DNA of 64,000 bases from Polytrichum commune. Taxonomy: Eukaryota > Streptophyta > Polytrichopsida > Polytrichales > Polytrichaceae. The notes under the pieces were generated by a model. It searched no databases, was not told where the DNA came from, and saw only the letters and a program-made list of their open reading frames with translations. The position numbers and the translations under genes were made by a program. How positions within the stretch are numbered: position 1 is the first letter of the stretch; each line of letters opens with the position of its first letter. Shown piece by piece: positions 51,309-63,911 of the stretch. The stretch covers positions 24,240,001 to 24,304,000 of the forward strand of contig OX485809.1 of NCBI GenBank assembly GCA_950295325.1, in the 5' to 3' direction.

Positions 51309-53825
51309 TTCTTGGCTATAGATTGTCCACGTAGCAACCCCTATAATTTTATTATTTTCCAATGTGGGGGTGTTGATTAGTTGAAGGTTTGCTTGGACTT
51401 TGCATATTCAAAATGTTCTTTGTCAATTGGAAGTCAACTTGGTTGCACACCCTAGATCATCATACATAGTTAGCATGCTTTGTAGACATCATACTGTCAA
51501 TTTAATCATATCTCTTTATTATGCTTGCACATCATATCATGTCACATCCGTCCAATGCCTTGGAATGGTTTTGACATCGTGGACCCAACTAAATGTACAC
51601 CTAGTTTTTCATATTCTAATGAGAACTCAATGTGGATATACTCAATTGGCATCCCCATCCAGCTATTCGTTCAAGAAGTTTTTTGGCTCCTCTAACAAGG
51701 CTTTTGATGAGGTTAGCTCTAGGAAACCCGCTCCTTCTCTGTCAAATTTGGTGGAAGTCTCCTTCACAGGGGGTGATAATCCCCCCACACATGAGAAGCC
51801 AAATGCCAAAAAAAAAAGGTCTATGACTGACATTTTCAAGATGTTTGGGTTGCCCTATTCCCCTGGTGCAAGCAAGTGGTGAATTCCAACCAATAGGTGA
51901 ACATGGTGCGGTGTTGTGTGTGCACACGCACAAAGCATAGGCAAGTTCTATTGCATGGTAATGTGGATGGCATGTGGAAACACCAAGGCTAGCGGACAAC
52001 AGTTGAGGATGCTCATAGAGCAAAGAAGTGGAATTATGGATGAACAAAAACAACTCTCATTATCGGATTGAGAGATTGTACACCCCTAAGGGGCCTTATT
52101 CAACGTTGGAGCTTGTGCAAGCATGCGCAAAGGTGGATTGCAAGAAGAACCTCTAGTGACATTCCTATTATAATCTCCTACGTAATAGAACTTCAACCTC
52201 TAACGTACAAACCTCTATACGGTTGGATTTGACCAACAAAATCTAGATCTTCAGCTACGGTCGCTAAAATTAAGGTCACATTTTTCTGGGCAAATTTGAC
52301 ACAATTTGGACATGGGAAGTTAAAGTTGATTGCACTCACACATATGCCACGTTGCTACAAAAAAAAACGCAATAATAATACTAATAAAATAATTGTAGCC
52401 ACCCTTGTCCTATCCTAGCGTTGTTCTTTAGCCACAATGCCGAGTTTCCAAGCCCAACATTCACCACGCAATTCCCAATAAATAAATTATATATATATAT
52501 ATATATTAAAAATAAAAATTGTCATTTGTGGCTCAATGAAGTCGAAAGCATTCATGGGAACGCTTGATACAACCCGGGGGAGGATAATAAGCTAGATTCT
52601 GTCCCCACAATTGGTCATGCATCGTGAGCCTCACATGTGGTTTGTCATGTCTTGAAACATGTGTTCTTTAATTCCCCAACGGAAATCCCTTAGAGTTATC
52701 TCCACCTGCACTATTTTCAATGTGTTGACCCGGATGATCATCGTCATATATAACATGAGATTCATACTATTTATACAAAGGAATGTAGTAGTAGGCTTCT
52801 CGTGACACGTGTGTATGTGTGTGTGTGTTTTGTTTCCTCTTCTCTCTAAGATACTCCGTATATGGTAATTTACTCGCCTTCCCAAGCTTGGAGATAGGTT
52901 GATCATGTCTTCAAAACTCACGTCAATGTGGATGAGAAGAAGATTAGCACGAGGCGGGGGTGAGTCCCAAACCTCGCAAATTTGCTTGGTGCTCGACATG
53001 TGTCCCATTATTTCTCATCCATCCATGGTAAAAGCATGTCCTCCACTAGATTTTGATTCATTCGTTTAAAATGCGTTCCATTACACAAACACGAGGTCTT
53101 TGAAACTCACTATGTTGTCAAGACGATCTTAACAAGTAAAATCTCCACGATGAATACTAGGGTTCTTGGGACGTTAGTTCTTGGTTGAAAGCCGGGCTAC
53201 ACAAAACGGGGATGGGTTGATTGGAGGTGTGGTGTGAGTGGCATCTTCATTGTGGCACGAACAGCCACACTATCAACAATCTCACAATGGGCATGTCTAG
53301 ATTAGAAACAAAAAAAACACGTTGATTCTCTTGAGAATAGCCCATGAATGCACGAATCCATTGCCCGTGCAAGTCATTAAAGGTAGATGGGATGGAAGGC
53401 ATTGTGATCATGTTTTGGATGTATATTGGTGTTCCCACGCAAAGCTCTAAAAAGTCACTCCACGACAACGTCAGAAGATCATGATGACGTTTGTTGTGGC
53501 CTTGGACCTGAATGAGATGATCTCGTGTGTAGTTGTTAATTCCTAATGCCTTGGAACTATTGCCTTAAGATGGCCACAAATGGGCCTTTTTTCTTTTGGG
53601 GGGGTAGATTATTCATAATTATGCACATTTGTAGACGAAAGAAAACGAAATAAAATTTGAGGTATGTAACATGCACGAAAGTGCAAAAAGTTATGGAACT
53701 GTTGCTTTTGGGCTCCATGACACCACTCTTCCAACGTTCTAGAAACATAAGTCGATGGTGAACAAAAAGTAGAGGAGCGGATCAACGAACAAGGAAATAC
53801 CGGCCACTACATTGATTTATCCCAG

Positions 53826-53983
53826 TTAGTTCGTGTTACTATTCGGGGTTACATAGTGCTAGAACTATTTATTGAGAATGTAATATTCTACCAAACACAG
53901 TCACGTATGTTCTATAATGTGCAAGCAACCTACTGAACTCGTGAGTAAAACATCATTGCACTCCGAATAGTAACACACGCTAA
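53826..53983. mobile_element. MITE-like element with ~21 bp inverted ends, copy 1
   Basis: The left end TTAGTTCGTGTTACTATTCGG and the reverse complement of the right end match at 19 of 21 bases. The 158-base element shares its interior (TTGAGAATGTAATATTCTACC) with the copy at 63,206-63,351. Similarity extends to the left as TTATCCCA, so the outer limit is uncertain. Confidence 0.82.
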
Positions 53984-54179
53984 TATGGACAATCACTGCA
54001 ACTACAAATCAACCAATTTAAAATCAACACTTTAGGAAAAACGAACCGAACCATATTTCCGAATATTTTAGAATGTTGAGTAAAAACACAAGGAGGAATA
54101 ACCAAAGCATTTCAATGAAATAACCGGTCGATTGTAAAGAAGCAAGGATAGCAACCGAGCGGGATGAAATTTTATTCGG

Positions 54180-54540
54180 CTCGGGCAGCCCGTTCTTAAC
54201 GCGGGCCCCACCATACGTCAGCCTCACGGGCCAGGAGGCAGACACGCCCTTTTTGCACACCCGCGGCCGCAACTCCCCCTCTCGCCGTTCAGGCGACTAC
54301 ATTCATCCATCACACGCAGACAGACGCTCGCTCGCCCGCTCGCCCACCCATCCATCCATCCATCCGGTATGTCATCCGTGGGATCGCCGCCTGTGACGAG
54401 CCTGTGAGTAGGAGGCGCGGGCATGGGGCCCAGCCGACAGAATGATTTGGCCATTCACCGCCACCTCATCAGAGGCTCTCCACCAATCACGTGGTCTGTA
54501 TCGTGTCTCCTCCACCCATCCGCCAGTGGGGGCCTCGTTT
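54180..54540. other. Isolated GC-rich island without a gene
   Basis: A sharply GC- and CpG-rich block, with a CGCTCGCTCGCCCGCTCGC stretch and (CCAT)n near 54,345-54,365, stands alone in AT-rich repeat sequence. Minus-strand frames (54,024-54,272 and 54,224-54,454) show no known domain. It looks like a plant promoter/leader region but no gene follows on either side. Confidence 0.55.
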
Positions 54541-54839
54541 TTTGGGCCCCCCCTCCCCCCCCCCCCAATTAACCACTAGGCGTTAGGCCTGTCGTTGACG
54601 GCCTTTTAAACACATACTTTTTCCTCCGATATTTGGTCCCGGCCCCCCCTATGTATAATCGTGCTCCACTTGTTACACAACATCTCTTGAGATACCACAC
54701 TAATAAAACGTCATGTGATATTTAGTGTCACTTCCTATTTCGCATCATCATTGTTTCATTCTACATCTAGTTTTTTGGCCAACAAACGGACGTCGAATCG
54801 GTCGTTTGGACATTAAACAACGCTAACATCTTTATTTGG

Positions 54840-55200
54840 TGATGAGACTATATTGATCGTAAGAAGGTATAGGAATGTGTAGTTTCAAATAGTAAGTGAT
54901 AGAAAACATCATATTTGATGCAAAGTGTGTCGCTTTTACTCCTATGATGCAGTTCAAAATGAGGCACGTTTGGTGTTGGAACGTCCCCCTGTACAAGCAT
55001 GTTAGAGATGAGTTCCCATCGCTATTTTGAGAACGTAGTTCCAGGGAGTCTCAAGTCTTTCTTTCATTGAAACCAACAAGTTAGCATTGGCCTTTTATCT
55101 CGCATTAGTGAGATGCATTCTGGAGAATTAACTGGTTTGAAACCATCATGATGTACTTTTTGTCCCATTATTAGCCTTTTCGGCTTCCCGGATTTTAGAT
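54840..55200 (+). repeat. Arm 1 of a distant inverted repeat pair
   Basis: Its reverse complement matches 59,265-59,560: AGCCGAAAAGGCTAAT, CATCATGATG followed by TTTCAAACC, TGAAAGAAAGACT, GGAACTACATTCTCAAA-like sequence and a CTGCATCATAGGAG-like end all occur in the same order. Confidence 0.75.
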
Positions 55201-58200
55201 TCAATTTCATTCCATTTCAGTTCGCTTGTTGTGGAGCCTATAGAAGCCGACACTATAGGTTGACTATACACAATTTTTATTTATTTTTTAAATGTCATAA
55301 TTTTATCCCATATCGAGTTCCAAATGCTCAAAGCTCGGGGGGGGGGGGGGGCACTGGCGAAAAACGTAGGAACTACGTGCGATAAAATATAGGGTCTTGT
55401 ATAAAAATTTGGCGTAAAATTTGTAAAATTATTAGATGTAGTATAGGGTGCTCTAGGATTGTGAAACATGATTATATGTAATATAGCATTTGACAAAACA
55501 CGATTAAATTACCTAAGTGGTACATATAAAATAGCATGGAGAAAAAGCGATAGTTTCAAAAATTAAATACTTTGCCACCAAAATATAAAACCGGCCCCAC
55601 TTTAGACCTTTCGGAAATTGCATAAATGAAAAAAAAAATGCCGGCTAATTACCTAAATACATTAGGAAATGGGGTCTATCAACCGATAAATTTTGCACTC
55701 TCTAGGCCCACTCTCAGGTAAAAATTGAAAAATCTACGTAAGACCTCAAGGTTTCTAGCTGTGTTATCCAACACAACTTTTATTCGTTGGCTCGTGTTGC
55801 TTAATGACATGTAATTGCAATCTTTTGTTGTTATTGTTTAGTGTTTTGCTTTGCCCGGACTTCAGTGTGATCATGAACCCTAAACCCTAGTAAATGTTTG
55901 TTTCTCTTACTCTGTACACGTGCTTTTAACGAGAATTCTACTGTATCATACACTTTAAGGAATGGGGGCAATCAGGGAATTTTTTTTTACATATAAGTAA
56001 TATAGGGTACCATAAAATCAACCATCCAAGAATTTATAATTACCAATAGGGTGCAAATAATCACAACAATTTACCATTATTTCAAAAATTAGCATCCCTT
56101 TTAATCCTTTCTCATAGGTAAATAGCCCCCATTTTAATAGGTCATTATCGCAGGTGTATGCAAAATATACAAGGGAGTGCCCCCCCCCCCCCGAGGCTCA
56201 AAGTTGACACAATTTTTGTTCTTTGAAAAAGGTCTCAAAATCAATTTGTTGAAAACAATATTTTATGTTTTCGCTATTATCCGTAAAATCTCTCAAAGAG
56301 GGACGAAACCGTGGGTTTGTTCCTACTTCGAGGAAAATAATAATAATAATAATAATATCTATTAAGAGCTTCATTGTGCATCAGAGCCTATTCTGGAAAT
56401 TCAGTGAAACTTTTGGGACCTCATATTTTCACCTCTCCAACTTTAAGAGCAATGAACATGAAGGTCAACTGGCTGCTACATTATAGATGAACCGGTGTAA
56501 TTTTGAGAAATGACCAGTTGAGATTCAAGACTTCGAAAAAATTACTGATCACTCTAGAGGAACTTATAGAATGTACCTCGAATCATCAAAGAAAACATGA
56601 AAGATGCAACATGTAATTGGTTGGACTTGGAAACAATGGGATCTCGACCGGTTATGCCCAAAATTATGTTGGGACAATGTTTTATAGAATTTTAGGGTTC
56701 AAATAGATATACGCATGGGACTTGCTAACCTAAATCCATTATTAGGCTACGCAAAGCTAGTTTGGCCCACCCATCTTGGGATGACAAGCTAGAAGCCGGT
56801 TTCAATAGCCCGGCACCACTCTTTGTGTTTGGATGACTTTGCATTTACTCTCATAATCACATGGTTTGGGACTCTCTCTCTCTCTCCACATTTGATGAAT
56901 TTGTTTGATGCCATGATACATTGGGTATCAAATATAAAGTTTTCTTTCCATACTTGTACCCACTAAGTATATGGAATAAGGTGGATGAGCCTATATTTGG
57001 TGTCCAATCTTAAACGGGCACTTAAGGTATGTAGGTTACTTGGTTCATTTTTCATGTTCTCCAACTTCTACTCATTAGATCTACACAACAACAACAAAAA
57101 TTGTTGTATTAGCCAATGACCATGAAGCATCAAGAAATATCGGATTATAAATTGGACCTCCTTAATATAGTCATGGTTATTTTTAATGCATGTTTGTTGA
57201 TTTCTTAATTACCTCCATAAGTCTTTCGAGTCGCACTCGCTATTGAGTATGGTGTAGGCATAGAATTGAAGACTTAGTCCGATCTCTTTTACACATGTGT
57301 CATTTGTTGTTTGTTTATTGATCCTATTAACACCACACATTAATCAAATGTAGGTGTGCATGATGAAGGAAAACAACAAAACAACACTTGCATGCTTATA
57401 TTTGAGCGGTGTATGGTTGTGTGTGAACCTAACAAATGAACACCAAAAAGACACATGCTGAAAAAAGATTGAACAATATCTTCAATTTTTGGTAACCAAC
57501 CTAGATGCATTTTAGAGGCTTCTAGCATATATTGGGATATGATATCCCCTTCTAGACGGGACGACAACAATCTATCATCTTTATTGTAGGAGTGATTGTG
57601 ATCGCATTGGGATCATAAAACAATGTCGGATTCTTGGAGCATAGTATGTCCAAATGTGATGGATTGCTTGAACGATAGGTTTTGTGACATCCGTGCATGC
57701 AATGCATGTAAGTTATTTGGTCCTATCCTTTATCCATGGGATGCCAAATCAAGGAATTAGTTGGAAAAAACTTTTCATCAAGTGTCAATTCTCTAATATT
57801 GAGCACAATAGATGCCGAGTCGAATGCCTTGAGATGGTAGAAACTATCTGGGAAACACTACAAAACAAATTCATTTGGGAGGCATGGGACTATGCAATTA
57901 CGACTCGTGAGTGGTTCACTGGTTGGCTAGGCTTACATGGACTTTGACAAAGAGTGGTAGTATTCCCTTCCAATACAACATTGTGCAAGAGGGGTTTTCT
58001 CCAAACCGAACATGATCAGGAGCCATCTACGAGCTGCTTCAAAATTGGAAGCACTTGATGCATTGATGTGGATTTCATTGATGAATATTCCCGTTGATAA
58101 AAATTCATTGGGGGTAATGTCATATCGATATGATAAAATATGAGGGGCCGACAAATCAACCCTCGTGAATGACATGGTAGTATGGTACACATGTAGTTTT

Positions 58201-59264
58201 TTGTATTCTAAGTTATTTTCCTACCTTTATATTTGACCAATATTTCAATACGATCACAAACTTGAACACATGTGTTATTTTGACTAACAATATATGATTG
58301 TGTACTTTCTTTCTTTTGCAAAGAGCTGCATGGACAAGTGAATGTGAATAAATACGGTTCTTGAAGTTTTGTTGTTAGTTTAACGTATCACAAATGTATA
58401 TTAGTGAAACCTCACATTTATAGTTTTATTATATATTTAACATATAAATATATGTACATAATTTCCAAATCCGTGAAACAAATTTCACATGTAACGAGAG
58501 CAAGGGCTAACCACGCACCACTTTGAACTGGACCCCCACAAACATTACTCAAGTAAAGAGGGTCAAGTAAAAAACTTACTTCCCCACTAAATTTACGGTG
58601 AGTTCTCCTACAACAATTATGGACCTAGGATGCTAATTTCAATGTCAAATCATCTAACAATAAACATGCTATAATACAATTGACAATGTTTTCACATTGG
58701 GCAATGTTGGTGGGGTTCCACACAAAGAGGTCGATGTCCAATGCTACCCTCAGTGACATGGTATTTCATTTCCCAACAACTTCCATCGAGGGTGTTGTGA
58801 AAATTTGCCCGTATACATTCAGTGTTGATTCGTACTAAACTCACCTCAATAGATTGATTTGGGATCTTTGATCATGTTTGAAGTGTCATTTCAAGCAAAA
58901 ATAGGAATTTGTGAGCTCTAGATAGGAATCACTGTTCTCATGCTCCCCAATGGGGAAAGAGGAAATTGAACATAGGAGCATTGATATCAGTAGTATGCAA
59001 CCTAGAGGCTACTTTGCTTAGTTGATTTGACACGGGAAGTAGCTATACATACCTTGAATTAGTCTATGAAGGTCAACTGAGATGAATTGGAAACAAACCT
59101 TAGGGGGTCATGTTTTTATGTTGGATGGATGAGTGGTATGCACGTATGTGATAATTCCACCCCCCCCCCCCCCGACGGTAGGCATTGTGAACATGCACTT
59201 AATGACAAGTTAAACAATCCTAGTAATTTAAGTTTGACATAACTATCAAATATAATTGATTGTA

Positions 59265-59560
59265 ATGTATGGGAGCCGAAAAGGCTAATGAACTGAAAGT
59301 GCATCATGATGATTTCAAACCCTCTAACTTTTTGGAGCGGGGGAGTGCGGTAGCCCCCGTGAGATAGAGGCTAATGTCCAATTGAAAGAAAGACTCGATC
59401 TTATTGGAACTACATTCTCAAATAGTGATGGAAACTTATCACTAATGGAGTTATATACAGACATTCCAACATGAAATGTACCTCCTTTTCCACTGCATTA
59501 TAAGAGCAAAAGTGGCATAGTCTAGTATCTCTACAAATAGAGATAATTGTCTATCGTATG
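59265..59560 (-). repeat. Arm 2 of a distant inverted repeat pair
   Basis: Partner of 54,840-55,200 in the opposite orientation, about 4 kb away, with scattered substitutions and small indels. The pair may bound one element or be two insertions of one family. Confidence 0.75.
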
Positions 59561-61000
59561 GTTCCAATGGCAAGTCTATGGTTCAAGGTGCAGTAGGCAA
59601 CAACGATCTTACGTTGTGGTGGAGTCATTGGTTGCTTCAAATACAATCACATTCATATTTGAGAAAATCTATGAGGTGGAGGTAATTTAGTTTCTTCCAT
59701 GACAGATGAAAAGAATTCCACTCTCTAGCAAGAAAAACCTCTTTGATATCATCATATGCTATTTTTGATGCGGTTGGTTTGTCATGGGTTTCCCAGTGAA
59801 ATAGATCTCATGATGTCTTCCACGTTGTTGTCGATTTGTGCCAGGTATTAAATATATATTCCCCCAAGTGTCGAGAAAGTGAGGTTGATGTTCTAACTAA
59901 CCAAGAGGGGGACATGCGGGCAAGTTGTTGTTGAAAGCCCATCACAAGCTTTAGAGCATATAAGTCTATGGGAGGTTCTCCAAATTCAACCATCAAAATA
60001 TGATATGTCATGGAATAGGCTATGATGGACGAGAGGGAACTATCATATATGAGTGTGGCTCTCATTCATCCAAAATTCAAAGTTGACCTCCACATGTTTG
60101 TTGCCGATTCATCTCAAATGACCTAGACTAGACTACTTTGTGGTCTTTAAAGCCAACTCTAGTGTCAAATCAACTAAAAAAACTAGCATGTGGGTTGCAT
60201 ACTATATCATGGCTTTCACGTTGGATGAATTAGAGGTACGCTCATATACAATATAGTCTCACCTTCATAAGACAACACCTTGACTATATGATGCATCTCC
60301 CGTTGACCAAACTTTGTAGTGTTAATTTACCTCCACACTATGACTACAATGCTCATAACATGATGTCTGTTAGGCCCAATTTGTCAAAGGATAGAGGTAA
60401 TTCATGTGCACGAGTGGTGGGATCCACATTAGGATATGCTTGGGATCGAGGAGTTGCTCCAAGTACACAATGAATTGGAAGATGAACATGAATCTTGATC
60501 ATCGGTGTGTTAACTTAATTTAACTAAAGTTATTTGTTGTAAACCTTGGTTGCAACAAATGTTGTATTGTTGAATCTTTGGGATTGGGTGGAGGTTGAAG
60601 TAGAATTGACGAAGATTCAAGTCAGCTTAAGGACTTGTTACAAGTTCCTCCCCGAGTTTTGTTGGAAGGTTGGGTGGAAGTGACCTACTCACACTAATTG
60701 GTGGGTGAGAGTCGATGGAGGTGTTTGAAGGGTAGAGGTTTTGTTGAATTTGGAACCTTGCTGGTAGGGTTAGGAGAAGTCATTCATGTATATTGGAAGA
60801 GTCTAGCAGTAGGTGCTCAAATATTGGCAACTTCTTTGGTGGGGACAATTTCATGTTAGAGTTTCCGTGGTGAGGTGGTGTTTGGTATTTAATTTTTTTT
60901 GAGTTTAGTCAACCTTTTTGTCAAGGTTTTGAGTCACCAAATAAGTAGGTAGTAGTGGATGCACGTGTTTAAGGTTAGAGCAAGCCCAGTTGTTCTTGGA

Positions 61001-61055
61001 TTTGCATCTGCATCTGGGAATGAAAAGTGGCCTTCGTCTAGGATGCAGATGCAAA
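61001..61055. repeat. Perfect 14 bp hairpin
   Basis: TTTGCATCTGCATC at 61,001-61,014 pairs perfectly with GATGCAGATGCAAA at 61,042-61,055 across a 27-base loop, near the left end of the putative TIR element. Confidence 0.9.
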
Positions 61056-61134
61056 CCTAGGCAAAATTGCCACTCATCCTTAATTGCTTTCAATACTAAC
61101 TTTTGAATATCCTCTAAAATGATTGGCAATTTTT

Positions 61135-61470
61135 TGAAGTCATGAATTTCAACTGGTTATTTCTCAAACTCGTCTGGTTCATTTGTGATGGTTGATTTTA
61201 TGAAGTTTCAAACCTCGACTGCTTATTTCTCAAACCCATCCCGTTCATATGTAACTAGTAATTCTCCTCGAGTCTCAAACCTCAACCGCTTATTTCTCAA
61301 ACTCCATATGGTTCATCTATAAATAGTAAGTTCCATGAAGTCCCAAACCTCAACCGGTTATTTCTCAAACTCCATCCGGTTCATCTGTAACTAGTAATTT
61401 TCCTGAAACCTGAAACCTCAACCGGCTACTGTATTTCTCAAACTCACCTAGATCATCTATAACTAGTCGA
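61135..61470 (+). repeat. Tandem repeat, ~65-72 bp unit, about 4.7 copies
   Basis: Each unit reads roughly CTCAACCGGTTATTTCTCAA, then ACTCCATCCGGTTCATCTGT, then AACTAGTAATTTTCCTGAAG. TTATTTCTCAAAC recurs at about 61,157, 61,222, 61,289 and 61,358. Single related copies lie elsewhere: 56,484-56,545 (reverse complement) and 63,140-63,190. Confidence 0.88.
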
Positions 61471-62060
61471 TACAAGAGAAAAGTAGCAGGTAAAAGGTTA
61501 AAAAAAACCTTGTCTTATTTTATTTTTGTTATATATATATATATATAACACCCTCCCAACATATCTCTCACATATGCATGGAGCTCGAGGCTTCTGACAT
61601 GAAATCTCATCCGTTTTTGATATTTACATCAGTGAGTGGACAATTTCCCTCTGCCTATATCTACATTGTGGATGTTAAAAGTGCAGATGCGGATGCAGAT
61701 GCAAGGAAAGTGGGCTTGGTCTTAAGTTATATCCAATGTTCGGTGGTCTGGGGGCGGACGGAGAGAGAGACACACAGGCTTTTACAAACTGACATGATCC
61801 GCCCCCGAGAAGGTATAATCCCATCATCATATGCCGGTCCCCAACTGTGGACTTATTATTATTTACTAAGTTATAAGGATCATGTGGTCCCGGACTGCCA
61901 ATTCCGAAGAATTATTGTCCCCAGTGGCTGACTTAAAAAGCTGCCTCAAATCTTCATACCCATAACCCCATATCCACCGGCCAGGCCTAGATACCCACCT
62001 CCTTTGAGGTGGATTCCGTTAATTGTCTACCGAGGTAAAATAGGGTGTGTCAAAACCTAA

Positions 62061-62526
62061 GGGCCACTTCACACACGAGCCAAGAGCCGTGACCATGAAA
62101 TTGTGAGAGCCCAAAGGAAAGTGTCCAAAGGCCGTCCCAACACACCTCCAACATCATGTAGTGTGGTCACGGACCCTCAAGTGTAGTGTGAAGCCACATG
62201 TGACCGGGCCTTCAATCGAATGCGAGTTGAATGAATTTTTATTCATGCGGGTCCTCACACGTGATAAAAGAGAATAAATCAACGGTGGTGAGCGTTTGGA
62301 GTGCCATGGTCTCATGGTTTTGTGTTAGGCCTACCTCCAAGAGGAGGTTTTTGAAAACAATCCAAGTGGCCATGAGAAACGATCCATTCGATTCCAAGTA
62401 GGAATCCATGTTGACTCTACGTCCATCGTCTTACATTCACATACTCAGTTGGTCCCTCAAGCGTAGTGTGAAGTGAACTTGGACCGGCTTTGCCTTTTCC
62501 ACCAATGAGAGTGCTTGAAGTGGCCC
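62061..62526. mobile_element. Non-autonomous DNA element with TAA target duplication
   Basis: The ends GGGCCACTTCACACACGAG and (reverse complement of the right end) GGGCCACTTCAAGCACTC share the outer 12 bases. The 466-base element is flanked on both sides by TAA, the typical 3-base duplication of PIF/Harbinger elements. Inside is a diverged direct repeat of CTCAAG(T/C)GTAGTGTGAAG. Confidence 0.75.
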
Positions 62527-63205
62527 TAAGCTTAACTCCCATAGAGTTGTGATTAATGCACCTCAAGTGAGTTCCTCGGCACTAATCGGGCCGGGAGAGT
62601 TACAATTATCGTGTACGAGCATATCTCTCATTCATCCAACATTAAAACCCTAACAAAATATTCTAACACGAGGTTTAGAAAAGAACGTTGATTTGACACG
62701 TTAATTAGCTTTGAAGACCCTAAATTAGTTTACTCGAGGTGATTTGAGATGAAACGGCAACAAACCTACAGGGGTCAAGTCTCAACATTTGGATAGACGA
62801 GAGGTACGCTTGTATACGTTATAAATCCCTCTCTCCTTAATTCAAGAACTTTGATACTAATCTCAGGGTCAAAACTTCTTAAAAGAAGAAGAAAATTACA
62901 TAATACAATATAATTGATTGTGTTTTCACTTTAGGTGATGTTGATGGGCGCCCATCTCAAAGCCTTGGACCAAATATTGTTGACCCCGTTTCCGTCCACA
63001 TTGTTGCACTCAATGTATGGGGAGATTTTTGGGCATAATAGATGAAGATCCTAGTGTTTGCAAGTCCACCTCGTTACATGTTGTGATGTTTCGGGTTTTG
63101 TTTATTAATCGAGGTACGTTCCATATGTTTCCCTAAAATTATCGGTAAATTTCATGAAGTCTTGAACTTCAACCGGTTTGCTTGTAACTATGTTGGTTAT
63201 CCCAA

Positions 63206-63351
63206 TTAGTGTGTGTTACTATTTGGAATTAAGCGGTGTTATAAATGTTTGTTGAGAATGTAATATTCTACCAAGTAAAGTTGTTAGTAAAATTGAACTC
63301 TCGAGTTAGATGTTAATGCACTGCATAACTCCGAATAGTACTACGCACTAA
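63206..63351. mobile_element. MITE-like element, copy 2
   Basis: Same family as 53,826-53,983: left end TTAGTGTGTGTTACTATTTG, shared interior TTGAGAATGTAATATTCTACC and right end CCGAATAGTACTACGCACTAA. The final TAA doubles as the left target duplication of the next element. Confidence 0.82.
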
Positions 63352-63911
63352 GAGGTTGTTTGCACCATGCACCATGACACCGTCCCAAGGCCCGGTAAAA
63401 TTTGTGATTGGTTGTTGAACTCGTCCCGGGATCACTTCGGTTTACACCAAGGGAAAAAGAAAATGTCAAACTAGCCATGGAGTTTGAGGTCCCCAAAAGA
63501 CATATTTCAAGGCCTACGTTAATCCACTACCATGGTCCAACAAGTTTTGCAGTGGGAGAGGCAAAAGAGTTGCTCTCGTAGAAAAAGATAAGAGCCCATG
63601 GCAAAGAAATACTATAATAATAATAAAATGATTGAAAAAAATTTCGGGAAAGAAATGACGAAGACAAGCATAGACAAAAGAACTTGATTTTTTCTCTCCT
63701 CAAAACTGTCCTTTTTGGACATTTAAAAATAAAATAAAAAATCAACGCACTCACTTTTTAGTACATGGTCATTCCTCGTGGTCCACATTCAATTCACACC
63801 TAGTGAGGGGACCCGAAGACCTTGTAAATTGATTTTTTTTCAAGAAATCAGACCATGGAACTGGACCATGAAAAAAGACCATCTTCCATGGTCCATGGTG
63901 TAAACCGACCC
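63352..63911. mobile_element. TIR element (PIF/Harbinger-like ends) with TAA duplication
   Basis: The left end GAGGTTGTTTGCACCATGCA and the reverse complement of the right end (GGGTCGGTTTACACCATGGA) match over most of about 24 bases. TAA flanks both sides (63,349-63,351 and 63,912-63,914). The interior has no transposase. It inserted directly beside the MITE at 63,206-63,351. Confidence 0.75.

Larger units (their letters stand above)
48301..53825. other. Gene desert, decayed repeats
   Basis: No supported gene. Open frames at 48,796-49,098, 50,195-50,632 and 51,400-51,882 carry no recognisable domain. Two local duplications (49,981-50,110 and 50,931-51,308) are listed separately. Confidence 0.55.
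54541..60974. other. Gene desert with inverted repeat pair and homopolymer runs
   Basis: No supported gene. It contains long G or C runs (near 54,555, 55,337, 56,180 and 59,160), an (ATA)n tract near 56,338, and the inverted pair at 54,840-55,200 and 59,265-59,560. Confidence 0.55.
60975..61725. mobile_element. Putative TIR element with GCAAGCCCA / CCAAGCCCA ends
   Basis: The left end TTAGAGCAAGCCCAGTTGTT and the reverse complement of the right end (TTAAGACCAAGCCCACTTTC) are similar, and both are followed by a GCATCTGCATC(T/C)G motif. The 751-base interior contains the ~68-base tandem repeat and an (AT)n tract. No target-site duplication was recognised. Confidence 0.55.

Noticed and set aside
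51400-51882. 160-codon plus-strand frame
   Set aside because: No recognisable domain, no neighbouring exons and surrounded by decayed repeats; possibly an element fragment, but not supportable as a gene.
55330-55351. Long G and C homopolymers (here and near 1,259, 54,555, 56,180, 59,160) as structured elements
   Set aside because: Single homopolymer runs do not define a feature by themselves and are also prone to sequencing error.
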